Below are positions 12,101 to 26,100 of a DNA stretch of 64,000 nt, one piece after another. Within the stretch, counting starts at the first letter, position 1. Every line of letters begins with the position of its first letter. The position numbers were made by a program, and so were the translations under genes. The notes under the pieces are model-generated. The model saw only the letters and a list, made by a program, of their open reading frames with translations, did no database searches and was not told the DNA's origin. Source of the DNA: Symsagittifera roscoffensis (lineage: Eukaryota; Xenacoelomorpha; Acoela; Convolutidae); contig NC_087063.1 in assembly GCF_963678635.1 (NCBI RefSeq), positions 2,268,073 to 2,332,072 on the forward strand, in the 5' to 3' direction.

Positions 12101-14369
12101 AACAGGTACTGATACGACCACTCAACCTGCCCCCGTCAACACGACCACCGGTGGCACTCCGAACCCGACTGCATCTGCTGATATTTATTCGAATTTGGCA
12201 CAGCAGTTTGCGCAAGCTATGGCTACCCAGAATCAAACGGTATGTTATGTTTGAACAGGTGATATTTGCGACCGCATTCGTAATAAATTTTAGTCAATCA
12301 AAGTTAATTGTTCTTCCTTTATTACAACTTTTTCTGGTATCTTTATGGATTGAATAATCATCCACCTCCACATCAACAAAGGATCTATATTTTTGAAGGT
12401 CAAACTTTTCCCAGTGGTCAGATTGTAAAGAATTTTTGTTTGTAGTTTTTTGTTTAATTGTAATTATATTTGGTCTTCATAACCAGCTTTGCCAACACCA
12501 CTGATGATCCGACCTAGCTGGTTGTTGTCAAGTTGCGTGAACAAAAAAAATGTAAGTGAATTGGTTTCAGCCTCCTGAAGAGAGATTCCGTCAACAATTG
12601 GAGCAACTGCAAGCAATGGGATTCTTCAACAGGGATGCCAACATACAAGGTCAGTGGTTTCACCGACGTATCGTAATTATCAGTCGAAAACGGTTGACTT
12701 TGAATTCACAATTGCTTCAAGCTTTGAGTAATCGACCCTGCATAGATAAAAATATAATAACGACATGAATTTCAATGTGTAGGTCGAGTCTTTTTTCAGG
12801 AAAGAGTTTAAGTTATTAATGCTAAAGTTTTGATTTTTAACGGTGTGATATTCTATTTCTTTTCAATTCAAATCATTTGCCAAATGGATGGTAAGTTAAG
12901 CTGCGCTGAAATCAAGTGATCTTTTTACAAGTGTCAATGAACTTAGTGAAGACTGATGTCGGTCGTGTTTATTTATTAAGAGTCGATGAACGTAGTGAAG
13001 ACTCTTTGATAGGTCTTGGTGATTTATTAAAAATTTTCCTGCAAATGCCTTAAATTGCTCTAGTAACTATAGCATTCAAATATAATAATGCGTTTGTATG
13101 CACTCATCAAGTATATATGCACTTTTTGAGTTCAATGCAAATTCATCTGCTATAAGTCAGTCAAATTGTGCTCTCCAATAACAAAAGCGGAAATGGCGCG
13201 ACAAAACGTGATCAACTTTTAATTCTAAAGTGTATTTTGATTTTCAGACGGAATAAAAGATTTACCTATTGATTCAGTTTTCTCAAATTGCTTCAATTTT
13301 AACAAAAATGTGTCAATCATAATCTGTTTTTGAAATTCAGAGAGCTCTGAGGCTATATGTTTTTTTACGTGAACTTCGAACGTTTTTTTTTCTAAAAAAC
13401 AACAGTTTGTTATGTTTCATTCAGTTCAATGATTCTTTCCCAGCATTCATTTGGCTACTTTTTAAAAAATCATTCTTAAAAATTGTTCACGGCTGAATTT
13501 GAGTTTCGCAGTTTGACTTCCGATTCGTTTTTAAGGCAAATTACGCTTTCCAGTTATTGAAGTTCAATAGCCATGAAAATGTGAGTGATGTAAAGTTCTG
13601 AAAGCGAATTTAAGATTTTAGATTTCGTTTCGGAAGAAAGTTTACCTATCTATCTAGTTTTCTCTCATGGGTTAATTCAGCAAAATGTAACAATCGTTAA
13701 AGGTTCTTGAATTTCAAAGAGTTTTCGGACCATATACATTTTTTGTTTGAATTCGGTTGTTGTTTTTTCATAAATATGTCTTTCAAATAGTTTTTTTATG
13801 AGGTCGAAAATGAAGTTCAATGACCTTTTTCTAATTGTGCATGCTGGCTCTGTTTTTGAAGCTAGTTGAGGTGATGACTGTACAAGCAGTACAGACTGTT
13901 ACGACCTTTACGATACGAGAGTCAATTAATGGAGTGATTACTTTTAGATAGATCGTGATTACACCTGCGATCAGCTTAGTGTATTATTACGAACCTTCTT
14001 TTTTTCTAACCTAACTCGCAAATGAGAATGTTCATTAAAAGTGTTCAATTATTTGGAAAGTTCACTGTAGCATTGGAAAGTGCATAGCATCTGTTTTCTG
14101 CGTTGTGGCTAGTATTTGGTGCCCTTCAAGGGTCCGTGGCTGAGTGGTTAGTGTGTGAGACTATTAGTCGCAGGTTTGAATCTCAGACTTAGCCGAATTT
14201 TTACTAATTCGAGGCGTATAATTCGAGGCGTATAATTCGAGGCTTCAAACATAGTATGAATAGTTTCAGTCATATTTAGCTTAAACATCACGATGAAAAT
14301 GTCTTTTCAGCCCTTGTGGCGAGCGGCGGAGACGTAAACGGAGCTGTCAACCGACTTCTCGGAGGGTAG
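9135..14369 (+). CDS. UBQLN: Ubiquilin, nine exons, 579 aa
   Basis: Ubiquilins are cytosolic shuttle factors that carry ubiquitinated clients to the proteasome and chaperone membrane proteins. Exons: 9135-9248, 9336-9438, 9585-9860, 9970-10088, 10321-10500, 10887-11384, 11928-12239, 12571-12649 and 14311-14369. All junctions are GT-AG and phases agree throughout. The UBL domain is residues ~6-85 ([10 protein letters not shown] to VHMVIRG). STI1 repeats rich in Met, Asn and Gln lie at ~165-250 ([19 protein letters not shown]) and ~385-480. Low-complexity Ser, Thr and Gly linkers sit between. The C-terminal UBA is ~540-579 ([20 protein letters not shown]). The start is the first in-frame ATG and begins the UBL directly. 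The length fits animal ubiquilins. The last intron is 1.66 kb and separates the UBA into two exons. No damage is seen. Confidence 0.97.
10686..10740. repeat. Dispersed intronic repeat, copy in ubiquilin intron 5
   Basis: A stretch reading GCGGAATAAAGAAATTACCC then ATTAATCCAG resembles sequences at ~13249-13335, 13630-13715, 15612-15700, 23241-23330 and 34555-34645. The shared core is ATTGATCCAGTTTTCTC followed by a GGGTTAATTTT-like segment. It appears to be an old interspersed element with no coding capacity. Confidence 0.5.
12650..14310 (+). other. Ubiquilin intron 8 (large)
   Basis: This 1661-bp intron is the longest in the gene. It holds two copies of the dispersed ATTGATCCAGTTTT-type repeat (~13249 and ~13630), a short direct repeat around TGAACTTAGTGAAGACT (12940 and 12986), a tRNA-like SINE fragment near 14129 and three copies of AATTCGAGGCGTAT-like sequence at ~14203-14243. 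No exon could be found in it. Confidence 0.7.
14129..14200 (+). repeat. tRNA-like SINE head or tRNA relic
   Basis: TGGCTGAGTGG matches an RNA polymerase III A box, and GGTTTGAATCT, 35 bp downstream, is close to a B box. The T stem does not pair and no acceptor stem closes, so it is not a working tRNA gene. A tRNA-derived SINE fragment inside the ubiquilin intron is the likeliest reading. Confidence 0.35.
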
Positions 14370-17300
14370 AAGGCTGCAGTTGTTTTTATCACACAACACG
14401 GGAATGCTTATGGAGCACTTGGGATAACCTTGAAAATATACCCACAGAAGGACAACGTCATTGAAATGCATAGACGAAATCATAAAAAAACTGAGTTATC
14501 ACGATTTTATTATTATTATTATTGACTGAAAATTGTTTTAGGTTTTGAGAGTTAAATTGTAGAAGTTGCTAATACATATTGATATTGCTATAATAGATTC
14601 GAAATACATTGCATTTAATGCTCGTGTTATACTATGCTATCAATATTTTTCACAATGGAGTGTCATTTTTGGTGTTGATATCAGAAAAGGTTTCGATGAA
14701 TCACATTTTGTTAATTTGAAATAGATTGAAAAAGTGCCGAGAAAAAGTGACATTTCAGCTTAGATTTTTTGTTCCCTTTCATGACTATTTTGCAGTTCTG
14801 CTGCTGTCCTTGTGCTAAATAGTATCCTTCAATTTTTTTCAAATTCGCCTGTTAAATGCTTGTTTTGTCTGCACTTAGATGCGAAGTTTTGCCAGAAAAT
14901 TGAAAATAATTTTCCTCTGTTGAAATTAAGTTTAGGTTGCTAAAACAAACAGAAATATAGCAGTGAAATATAGGCTTTGTATTGCGTTCTCAGCCGGGAA
15001 ACCTAAATAAGTGTATCATCATTAAATAAGCGGGAATGAAATAACCAAGAAAAAATCTACCCTCGAGCTTTTATATTTGCAGTGTCAATTCAGCGATGAT
15101 AAGTTTTTATCTCTTCGTTTCCTTGTCCAAATCAATAATTTTGTCATAATCCGCCGGTGAATGTGTATGTTGCCATCCTTAAATTGCTGTTTATATAACA
15201 AATTTCAAAGATATTAAATCCTCGATCATTTAATTTAGCATATTGATTATCCATTGTTTTCAAACGATAAAGAGCGTGTTTTCAAACGGTGGTGGCTTTT
15301 TTGAGTAATGAATTTTTATAATTTAGTGTTTTACGTATTGTTCTGACTTTCATCGAAAATGAGGAAATTATGAGCTAGGGGTCATGTTTAAGAGTCATGA
15401 ACATAACGAATACGCTTATATAGTTCATGGTGATTTTTTTTGCACAAAATCCGAGCGTGCTTAAATTTAATTTTTGACTTTTGATCTCTTCTTAAGCTCA
15501 ATTGTTTAAAGCTAGGCAAACTACAATATCGAACAGCAAAAGTGTACAGATCACGAAAAACTGGATAATTTTCTAGTTTTGAAGGTAGGATTTAATGAAA
15601 GTGGGCTTCCCAGCGGAAAAAAATAACCCTATTGATCCAGTTTTCCCAAACTGGGTTAATTTTATCAAAACATTGTCAGTAATAGGTTTTTATTGAACTT
15701 CAAAACCCCTTAAGGCAATATTTTTTGAAATTCGAAACCAAGTTTTCTGTTTTGTTCCGCTCATGACTCGCTTCCAATTGTAGGTTGGTTATGTTGTAAT
15801 TCAGACCAATGTTAAAATAACTTGAACGTCTCTCCTGGAACCTTCGGAGTTTCAGCTGTGTGTGCTCGAACTGTCCTAACTAGGGTTGGAAGCTTCTTTC
15901 AATTTATAATAGCTCAATACAGAAATTATTTTTACGTGGCGAATTATCCCGCGCTCATAATCATTACAAATTAAATTGAGGCAAACAAAATTGTTCATTT
16001 AAATTCCAAATTTTGCTGACACTTCGAAAAATAATGTCAGAATGTTTAAAACCACATTTTTTCAACAGCTAATTACGAACTGAAGAATGTAGTTAAGCAA
16101 AAGTTCAAAATTTAAAAACAGTTTTTTGTTTGTTTTCGGCTCAATGAGCGGCTTGGAGCGGCTGTTTTTGGCTCATTGAATGCATTGTTGTCTTAGTAGC
16201 CGCTCATTAGAAATTTAAAGACTTAATTTATGCTGTTGATTGTTTTTGTTGATTTTTTTTGAACAATTTTCCATTTTTTCCAAAAAAAAAAACATATCGA
16301 TTTTATGATTTCCGGCTCATTTTCTATTGGCTAGCTTGCATAGCTGTGTTTGCGTTGTATTGCTAGTGATTTGAAGCTTTGCTTCGCCTGTTTGTACGTA
16401 ACTATAAAAATCTGAATGTGGGTTTAGCCCAAACAGGTGATCTACAATTTTGAAATCCAGCATGCTTTTTATAGTAAGAAAAACTATGCGACTTCCGTTA
16501 AGGGAGTAAGTCAAGCTTTTTCCAATATCAGAGCAGTGTGTCCGCATAAGCGAAGCTAATCATTTCTGCCTGGTTTTCATGCGGCGAGCATGGCGTATAA
16601 GTAAAACATTCGCGTATGATGCCATAGTGATGGTGTGAAAAAGTCACGTAATTTCTGGAACTTTTTTTCTCAAACCTTCATTTTCGTTAAGACATATTTG
16701 TATAATTTCCTGAGTTCTCTGTCAATTTAGTGTGTGATGTTAAGTGTAGCTGCGCTACTTCGAATTTTGCATGTGTGCGAATTTTGATTTGCGTTATTTT
16801 TGTAGATCGAACTCTACAATATTTAATAAGTTGAAAAACAACTGGACAGGGAAAACGCTCTTCTTTTTAGAATGCCTGTTGATTACACAAGCATAACGCA
16901 GTCCGATAGTACGGTGCAACTTTTTCAAACCTAAGTCGCAAATATAAAAATTTAAATGCAACTTTTAAGGGCGCTTTTGAATCAGTAGGCTACAATTGCA
17001 CTTCAAGCTTGTGCTTTCACATTTGATTAGTAACAAGTTGACACAGTTGATGCTTTTTTATTTCAATGAACTGGTGAAAGGAGTTTGTTTCAGACAACAG
17101 TATTATGATTAAAATCTCCTTTCAGAAGTTTTCCAAAGCCATAATTTTGCGACATTTTTGAAACGCAAAATTTATATCAATTTGGTTGAATCTGTTCTAA
17201 TTTACTGCAAAGTTAGTGTGCCAGACTTCAATTTTTTACATTCCAATTTTTACATGCATTTTTTCAATTTTTCCGCATTTTAAAGCTTTTGAGAATCCGA

Positions 17301-19480
17301 AGTTTTGCCGTTTTCTCGCTCGTTTTTGCAAAGATGCAGCTTCGTCTCAGTAGTAGTTCTGTTCCCATTAAATATGATTTTTAACTAATTGTTTTCCTGA
17401 GTAACTAAATAGTTTGTTGAGTTAATTTTCAACAAAATTTCGGATATTCCGGGCTGCGATCTGAAACGAGCAGTTTTCTTGTTTCGACCAGTTGATGGAA
17501 TAAAGAGAATGAACTATCGCGTAGGTTGTGTTAAGAGCTCTAGTGTGTTATCAATTTGAATTTAAGTCCTTTAGTTTTAAACTAAATCAAATGAGATGTA
17601 CATATTTCGTCGGTATTTAGTGCCTCATAGACAACAACCGGCCAACCTTTTTTATTTAGTTTACATTTGAAGCTGTCTAATAATGATTTTTTTTCATGCA
17701 TCTTCATCAATCCAGAATTACACAGAACATTTCTTCAACTGATCAAAATTTATTAAAAAAAAACTCATATACAAATTTTGAGATAAAATTGTCTTAGAAA
17801 GGTTTCAGATGTTGTTAACTGCCAGTTTTCCTTTGTTTCAGTTGGCATTTGATCCTTGTTTCTGGTGCATGCAAATATTTAAAATTTTGTTCCTTCCAAT
17901 CATATGTCAATGAACAAACTGGTGAAACTTATTTAGGTCGGGTGGTTTTTTTTTGTTTTCAATTATTTGGTTCTTATCAGTTTTAGTGTTTTTTTTAAGT
18001 TCAATTTAATTTCGGTTGTTAAAGGAAAGCAAACTACGCTCTTCAAGAACGAAAATAAAAAAATTGTGAAAAAAATGCGAATAATTTTTTGTTTCAAAAA
18101 TGATTTTATTTTTCAAAGAACTTTTAGTGCGTTGTATTTTTTGAAATTTGATGTTAAAAAACAATCATAAGTCAATTTTTCCCGTTTTCATTGAGTTTTG
18201 TTGACCGCTTTTTCACAATTTTTTAATTGCCATGGTTTTTTTTAGCTTGCAGGTATTGTTTGGAGGTTTTCAAGCAAAAATGTACAAATGGTTTCCGTTT
18301 TTAAAATTAAAAATACTTTCGTTGGTCATAATTTTTTGCGTAGGGTCGTCTAGTTTGTAAGTAGAACATATAATTTTGCAAATCAGTTGGGTGTTGAATC
18401 GATTGGACGAAAAATGTGTATCGTCAAATTCTGCGAGTGAATAACACGACGAGTAATAAATTATGCGGAGCAGCTACATCATTATGAAAACAGGTAGCTC
18501 GTTTGAAACCGAAATTGCTTATTGTTTCGACCATTTGAAAAATGAGGAAGAAGTTTGTATTCGGGTTTGTTTTCGTTTTTTCTTTTTCGTTTTCCACGCA
18601 AAAACAGCTACCACAATTAATCACCGGATAGAGTTGAGTGATAAGTTATGATAAACCTCTTGCATTCGTAATTCGAACGAGATTTAAGAAAAACTTCAAA
18701 AAGTTTTCCAGTGCCGAGAAAAACCGGTTGGAAATTTTTGGTTTTTCGTCTGAATTCGAGCGAATAAAGCGAGTGAGCAGCCCTACAATAGCTTATTTTA
18801 ATGGCTAGACTTTTACAACAGCCTAATTTAATACGTAAAAATTTAGTTTTAGTCGATTAGCTAGTATTCTACCGCTTCTTTGGAATTAAAAAGGTTTTAA
18901 AAATTCAAAATACTGCAAAAATTGAAAACATTTTTGATTTTTTTCTTTTTTCTAATCTTTTTTCTACAAAAACTGTTCTTCGATTTGCTAATTTTACTAT
19001 GACTGCCGAACAAGCCTAAATTGACTGCCTAAACAAGCCTAAATTTTTGTTCAGCTCCTTTTATGACACAATACCAAAAAAAACACTAATTTGAAAAACA
19101 ATTTTTTTGTTGTATTTGTTAAGACTATGGTCGGAACATTCGGTGTTACTCGCACATTAGCCGGCTATTTTTGTTTTATATAGTTATGGCTAACAAACGC
19201 TGGCGAGTATACAATTTTTAATTCAGTGCTTAAAAATTGCTTCTGTTTTTCCATATAGTCGGTCATTTTTTCGCAGTTTTTGTTCAACGTTTTGTGGTTA
19301 CTTTTATCCACAATTAGAAAAATAGGCTCTATTAAATAATTTGAAGGATGTAGTTAACGCCTTGCAGTGCCTAAACGAACACCAGCTTCCGTTAAGAGGA
19401 ATCACCCTGTAGTTAAGCCTTGCATACATAAGTTAAAACCAGGTGAATCTTTCTTGACCTGAAAATTGATTAGCAACATT
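14370..19480. other. Intergenic region without recognisable genes
   Basis: About 5.1 kb of AT-rich DNA between ubiquilin and the first methyltransferase duplicon. One copy of the dispersed repeat is at ~15612-15700. Reading frames are short and show no family resemblance. The ubiquilin 3' UTR should begin here, but no canonical AATAAA was placed with confidence. Confidence 0.6.
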
Positions 19481-20170
19481 TCTTGAGCTGAAAATGAGTA
19501 GCGACAAGATATCTAAATCTGGTTGGAATAACCCTTTATGATGATTGCATATATTTGAGTTTGAGGTTAGGTTCATTGCCACTGCATCAAATACAAACAC
19601 TTCCATCTCATAATCTGGAATTAGTTCAAAACTTATGATCGGACTAATTTAGGTGTTTGAACTCTTTAGACGGATATCCACAAAAGTTAGCAACAAGTAA
19701 GTTCTTTTTGAAGTTGTAAATTTTTGATTTCACTCAAAGTCGACAATTTTTTACTTCCTTTCGAAACGGTGATTAATTTGATCACGCAGAAACAATTGAA
19801 TAAAATTTGAAGAAAAAAAATCATAAGTTTTTCGCGAGGTACAGCAACTTTTTCGCATCTCCCCGTGGCTCAAAGATTTTTCAAATTTTTCTTGTTTTGC
19901 AAGTGCTATCTTGCAACTAATAAATTTTGCAAATGTTATCTGGTTTGGCTAGATAAGCTGTTTTTAGTATTTTTGTTTCAAATTTTTTTTTTGAATTTTG
20001 ACATCAACGGGTATGTGACTAACATACCTTTTTTAACAAACAAGCATTGACTTGAATATACTGTTTGATCGGTCAACTTTTTCTTTCTGTCGATTCTTAT
20101 TAGTTGAATTTGCGAAACCAATATTAAAAAACGGAGAACCTGAGAAATTGTTTCTCTCTCGTCCTAATTA

Positions 20171-23100
20171 ATGGATTCGGAACAACCAGACAATGAGATG
20201 AGTCTCTGCATTTCGACCAATCAGAGCGGAGATCACAAGAATGAATGTCTCAATGGAGAAGCTAGTAATGATCCGTCGAAGGAGTGGTTACATAGTCTGT
20301 GGTGGCAAGTCAGCAATGCACAAGAGGAGAAAAACTTCTATGACAGGTAATTTTTTTAACCTTCGTTACCTTTTTTAGAAGAGCAGCTCATTTTTAAAGC
20401 CAATATTGTAACTGTGAGATTGTGGAGTGAAATTGAACATTTTTCAAAATCCTACTTTGAAAACAATTTGTGAAAATTTGTCCGCGGTGTGCTTTTTTGG
20501 AAAAAAAATATAACTGCGATTCTATTCTTGCAGAAATAGAGTGTTTTAAAGTTAGTTTACCAATTTGGTATAAAAACGCATTTTCACAAACTGTGAGTTA
20601 TTCGATGTCACGGAACATTTCAAATTAAATGGAGTCAAATTAATTGATTCAAACACCGCATTATTGGTGCAAAATGAAGAGTAAACGTTTTTAAAATGTG
20701 GCGTGGAAAAGTTTTGGAAAAATAAAACGAATTTTTTGATTTTTTTTATACTACTAAAACAATTTTGCAAAAACCTACACCATAACTGTTAAAAAGCAGT
20801 CGTTAAATTGAACAGTAATTTCTTTTAAAGTTTCAGGTTTTAGGGTTTTTTTTTATTCAGATCAGTTTCGAAAAAAAAGTCTGTGGAGTGGAAATTGAAC
20901 CTGTAAGCTGTTCGTTAAATGTTTGATACCTAAATTGCGACCTAAGCGACTTTTTTGTGCGTGGCGAAAAGTATTTTTAATAGTGGCAAACTATTTCTTG
21001 CAAAAATTATGGGAGACAAGCTGATGGGCAGTCGGATTATTCAGTCCTTTCCTCTGATTAACGAGCATTCTTTTTGTTTCGAGCACGCAGAATGGATAAG
21101 AACGTCGTATCCGGATGTCTTTTTTCCAGACAAAATCAGATACACAAATAATTATCATAATGGGTCGCGTAATATATCATATTAAAGTTATTTCAGTTCC
21201 GACTTTTTAAAATTTTTAAAAGTGTCGAGGAAACCAGGTTTGAAGTGTTTGTTTTTGAGTCTATACTTTTGAGCTATTTTTTCTATTATTTATGCTGGTA
21301 GTGGTGTTGCAATAGCAAAGAGGTTTTTTAAGCCATGAAAAATTAGTGTTGAATTTTCATACAGCGATTTCTTGGTTGGAACTTTCTGCACTACTTGCAC
21401 AGCAAGCGTCTACTATAGTTTCTTTTACATTTATTTCAAATAGCTAATATATTTCCGCTTAATTCTAGCGCCATGACTGCTGCCAAAATTTACTACCAAG
21501 TCATGTGTGAAACACTGAAGTTTTTTAAAATTGTTTGTTACTGATGATTGCGAAATTAAGCTTCGCTATTGTATCAAAAAAATTAAAGGCGAAAAAAAAC
21601 GAAGCTAAAAAAATCGCACATAAAAGCTTCTTCAGTAGGTGGTTCTTTTTTAGTCTAAGGCCAAAACTTGAAACTATGGTTACGCATTACGTTTCGAAAA
21701 ACGATTTAAAATGCTCTTTTTCATGATGAAATGGCTTAGATTAAACTATTTGAATACTTCACAGCTAGATTAAAACTCTGGAAGGGACTTTGAACTTAAA
21801 TTGGTAGTTTTTTTTACACCCCCGCACCCCCCTCCCCAGTCGTAAAATCAGAAGACAGAGAGAGAAGGGTAAGGCTGGGAGAGGGGCTATAATGGGAAAG
21901 ACCCGATGAACAACAAATGTGTTTAAGATGACAACAGATGCGCGATTTAAATCTAAATTAAAAAAAAGTCGCTTCAAGTCTGGAAAGAGTTTCAAAATTT
22001 TTGGTTTGCTGCGTCTAGATCAGCTAAAAACTACGAGATTATGACTGACCAATTACACTGGCGGGCCCCCCAATTGTGCATGAAGACCATAGCCAACTGG
22101 GAACAGAAGAGTGGAATAACCATACCGAGGGAGTCGGTTGCGATCGGTGAGCCCTAGTTTAATTTATTTTAGCGCTTTTATTGAGTGATAAATTGTCCAA
22201 ACCGAGCGTCAAAATCTAGAGTACCAGTTGCTATTAGCCAGATGATCGTCTGTTTCACTGCTTAACTGATGAAGAGCGAAATTACCATTGGTGACAATTT
22301 AGAGAACTATAAAATTAAATTTGTAAAACTGTGATCTGCCAGATTGAATTTGATTCAAAAAATCAAATTTTACAGTTGACTTTTGCAAAAAAATTGGCTT
22401 TGAAACAAATAACCAATACTGTTTGAAATATACATAAGAGCGATGCAGCTTGAATCTGCCAACTATTGGTATGTATCACCCAGTACTCGACTTGGAGGGG
22501 GGGGCAGTGAGGGGCAAATGCCACCCTCTCAGGGATTCGACCCCCCTGACGACCCAAAGGTACTATTTTAAGACATCTTTTTTGCTGGCCGACCAAAAAA
22601 ATAGTTGGAAGGCGTTTTAAAATCGCCAAAATGGAAACTCAACGAAATTGAGGCGGCTTCGCTTTTGCTCTACTGGTATCGCCCGGGCCGTGGAATCTCT
22701 AGGTTCAAATCTATAATGCGTCATTTGAAGATTGAATTTTTTAAATGCTTTTGCTTATTAGTAGCTTAATAGCCATTAAATATAAAACTTAATAGCTCTA
22801 TCACAAATGTTTGTGAAATCAATTTTTGTTGCTTTTTTGTTTTCAGCTCAACGGAGGACTCTCTTTCGAGGAATTTTGATTTCTTACTTGGTTCCCCAGC
22901 TTTCAATATTATGCTTCAGTTGTATGGTAATCGTTGCGAATTTCTGTTTTGCCTGTGTGTGAACGAATTCAATGAAACTTTTTGTTTTTTGTTGTTCTTT
23001 TTGCTCTCAAAAAATCCTAACACGCTTGATTTTATTTTTTTTGCGGTTCAGCCATAAATTCTTAGAAATTATTCACGCTCAATTTCGATTTTTTTTTGCA

Positions 23101-26100
23101 GTTGAAAATTTGATCTTTTGTGAAATAAAATTCAATTTTATTTGCTAGAAGATATAGTGTTACGAAAGTTCATGCTCGCCTGCGAAATGCTTGAATGATA
23201 TAACTTTAAAAAAAAACAATTTTGATTTTTATACAGTTGAAACAGTGGAAAAAACAGTAAATTAAAAATCACCTTTTGATCCAGTTATTTCTTTTTGAGT
23301 TAGTTTCTATTAACACATTTTCAAATAGTGTTTTAATTCAAAAATAGTACCATATTAACATTTTATCAGTCGTGATTCGGCTTCTCAAAAAAAGTGTTTC
23401 AGTGTCTAAAAGATTTGGTCTGAACTTTCTGGTTTTTCAGACTTATGATTTTTCCGTGGGTGGATTTTTCAGATTCAAATTTTTGAACGCTTATTTCGTT
23501 TTTAAGAGCATTTTATCTATAGACGACCAGTTCTTTTGGCTCATGAACCATTTCAGTATCTTCTCAAAATTCATATGAATATTCACTTTTTTGTGTTTTT
23601 TATTTTGATTCTCCAATTTGCGCAGGCATCGACGATCCTTGTTTGTGATATTGATTATTCAATCGATATCTTAAAACCATTTTTGTCTTCTATGGGGAGG
23701 GGTTATAAGCGAAAAGATCACAGGCTTAGATTTGAAAATAAAACTTTAAAGTTGGGTTTCAGACCTTTATGAGTCTGTCTGCCCATTTGTAAAAAAACAC
23801 ACACTCGAAACCAATATTCAACCCACTAAAGTTGTCAGTCATAGAACGGTCCTAGTCAGGTTAATCAGTTTTGCGGAAGCAACTACATTTTCGCAACCTT
23901 TGTAAATCAAAATTCACTATGATCAAACCTTTGTAATCTTTCTGATATAACCACTCTTGAAACAAAGCAGAACTAAGAAAGTTGACTCTTGCAGCCATGT
24001 TTTGATGCTAAGTGGAAAGTCAATGAATTCGAAACATGGCTCCTAGAGTTACCTTTCTTAGTTTTGCTTTGTTTCAAGAGTGTTTACATCAGAGAGATTA
24101 CAAAGGTTTGATCACAGTGACTTTTGATTGGGAAAGTTCTAGCTGCGTCTGCAACATATGGGCAGTCAATTACACTCGGTGCTTGTTGTATACCAGCAGT
24201 GCATGTTTTTGTTGTTGTTAAGTAAATTTCTGACCAAAAACTTCCTGTTGCTTAGATATTGGAGCTGGCACTGGTCTAAGTGGAGTGGCTCTGAGAGAAA
24301 TCGGCTTCACTGGACCTGTAGACGCCCTGGAGCCATCTGCTAACATGTTCGCACTGGCCAAACAGAAGAAGATATACAGGCAGGCTTTCTTTTTTTAAAT
24401 AAATTGATGATAATATTAAATTCTAACACCTTTTGTGATTATGTTAAACTTAAATTGTTTTTTTTAAAATTCTTTTCTCAGGAGTTTATGGGATGCAATT
24501 TATCATTTCAAAAATGACTCCAAATTCGGTTAATTTTTGCGTTTATATATACATTTTTTGAATAACTGACAGGACTTATAGGTTTTTTAACTCAATTGTA
24601 TAAACCCACAGAGGTGAAAGTTTTGGCCATTATTTTCGAACTACATACCAAATTGCTCGACGAAAGTTGTTATTATGTTTATGCATGAAGCACAAGAAGT
24701 ACACAAAGTATTCACGATGGCAGACTTCAACTTGTATATTTTCCTTTTTTCCGCATCCTCACATGAGAATTGATTTTATAGGGAATTTGCAAGGATAAAC
24801 AAAGTTAAGTATGAAGACCAAATGCTTGCCATATGAAAACTTTTAAAAATTGGTTTTCGATTTTTTCGACTTTTCGATTTTTTGTTAATTGTTTTTCAAA
24901 AAATTAGTGAGAGCAATTTCAACTGGTTAATGATCCATAAGACTCAGTGAAAATAGCGTTGAAAAAGCAGCAGTTTCCAGTTTCTAATACCAACAGAATT
25001 AGGTTGGAAATTCAGTCTCAAATATCAAGTACAAAAGTTAGCCTGAATAAACCAATAAGAGCAGACCAGTTTGCTCGAAACTGAAGCAACTTTGTTTGAT
25101 TTTTGAATAAATCCGAACAGTTACCAATGAGGCCTTTATACTAAACCCTAAAACCCTTTACGAGCATTCGTTGAGGTAGTCAAAATCGGGCTCAAATAAC
25201 TAGAGGCCATTCCATATTCCCTTCCCACCCGTTAAGGTCGGAACAATAACTTGTCTGGGTTTTTCCCATTGTTTAGCCCAATAGCAGCAAAAAACACTTA
25301 TAACTGTTTATTGTGATAAAATTTGAAAATTTTGGTTCGACTTAAACTTAGTTGCGTGAGCGAGAACTTTTTTTTCATCTTAGCGGAGAATTATTTTTTT
25401 TTTGCGTCATTATTCTTGGTACCAAATATTCAGTCCCCATTTTGTGTGTTTAGAGATTGGTATGGGGAAATGTTAGTGGAGGGGGAGGAGACTACAGTGC
25501 CTGGAGACATGTACGACTTGGCATTCTCAGTAGGAGTGTTCAGTGACAGATCGGCGAAGTTAGTTCACCTCTGGTCTTTTGACTTTTCCTCGCAGATTAT
25601 CATTTGTTGCCGAAAAATTACGGATAGATAAAATTAATCAAAAAGCAAATAACCATCAATAACCAAGTTAGTAGTTTACTTCTGATATGTAGCAGATGTA
25701 GCAGAAGTCCTTGCAGATTATAGTTAGAAGCAAAAAAAACGGGCAGTCAAAATTGATTTAAAATAGCAACTAACCATTTTCAAAAAATTTTTGCATGCAG
25801 TCGCTAGTTCTTCAGACAAATTTTTTTCTCAATGTTGCTTGGAAATATTGCAATACTCAAGATTGCACGCAAAAATTATTCAAAATTCGCAAAATGCATT
25901 TTTCAGTTATTTTGACCTGTTCCAACATTTGCAACTCAAACTTTGTAAAACGCTGTAAAAATGGAATATTTTTGTGTGTCTGATTTTGTCTGCTCAAGTT
26001 TTAGCGATTATGTATACTTATTATGCATAAGAGAAAGTTCAAACATTGTAACTTTTCAAGTAAATCCAATCCAAAAATACGTGAGAAAAACGAACAAAAA

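Noticed and set aside
14129..14200. Functional tRNA gene
   Set aside because: A- and B-box-like sequences are present but the T arm and acceptor stem do not pair.
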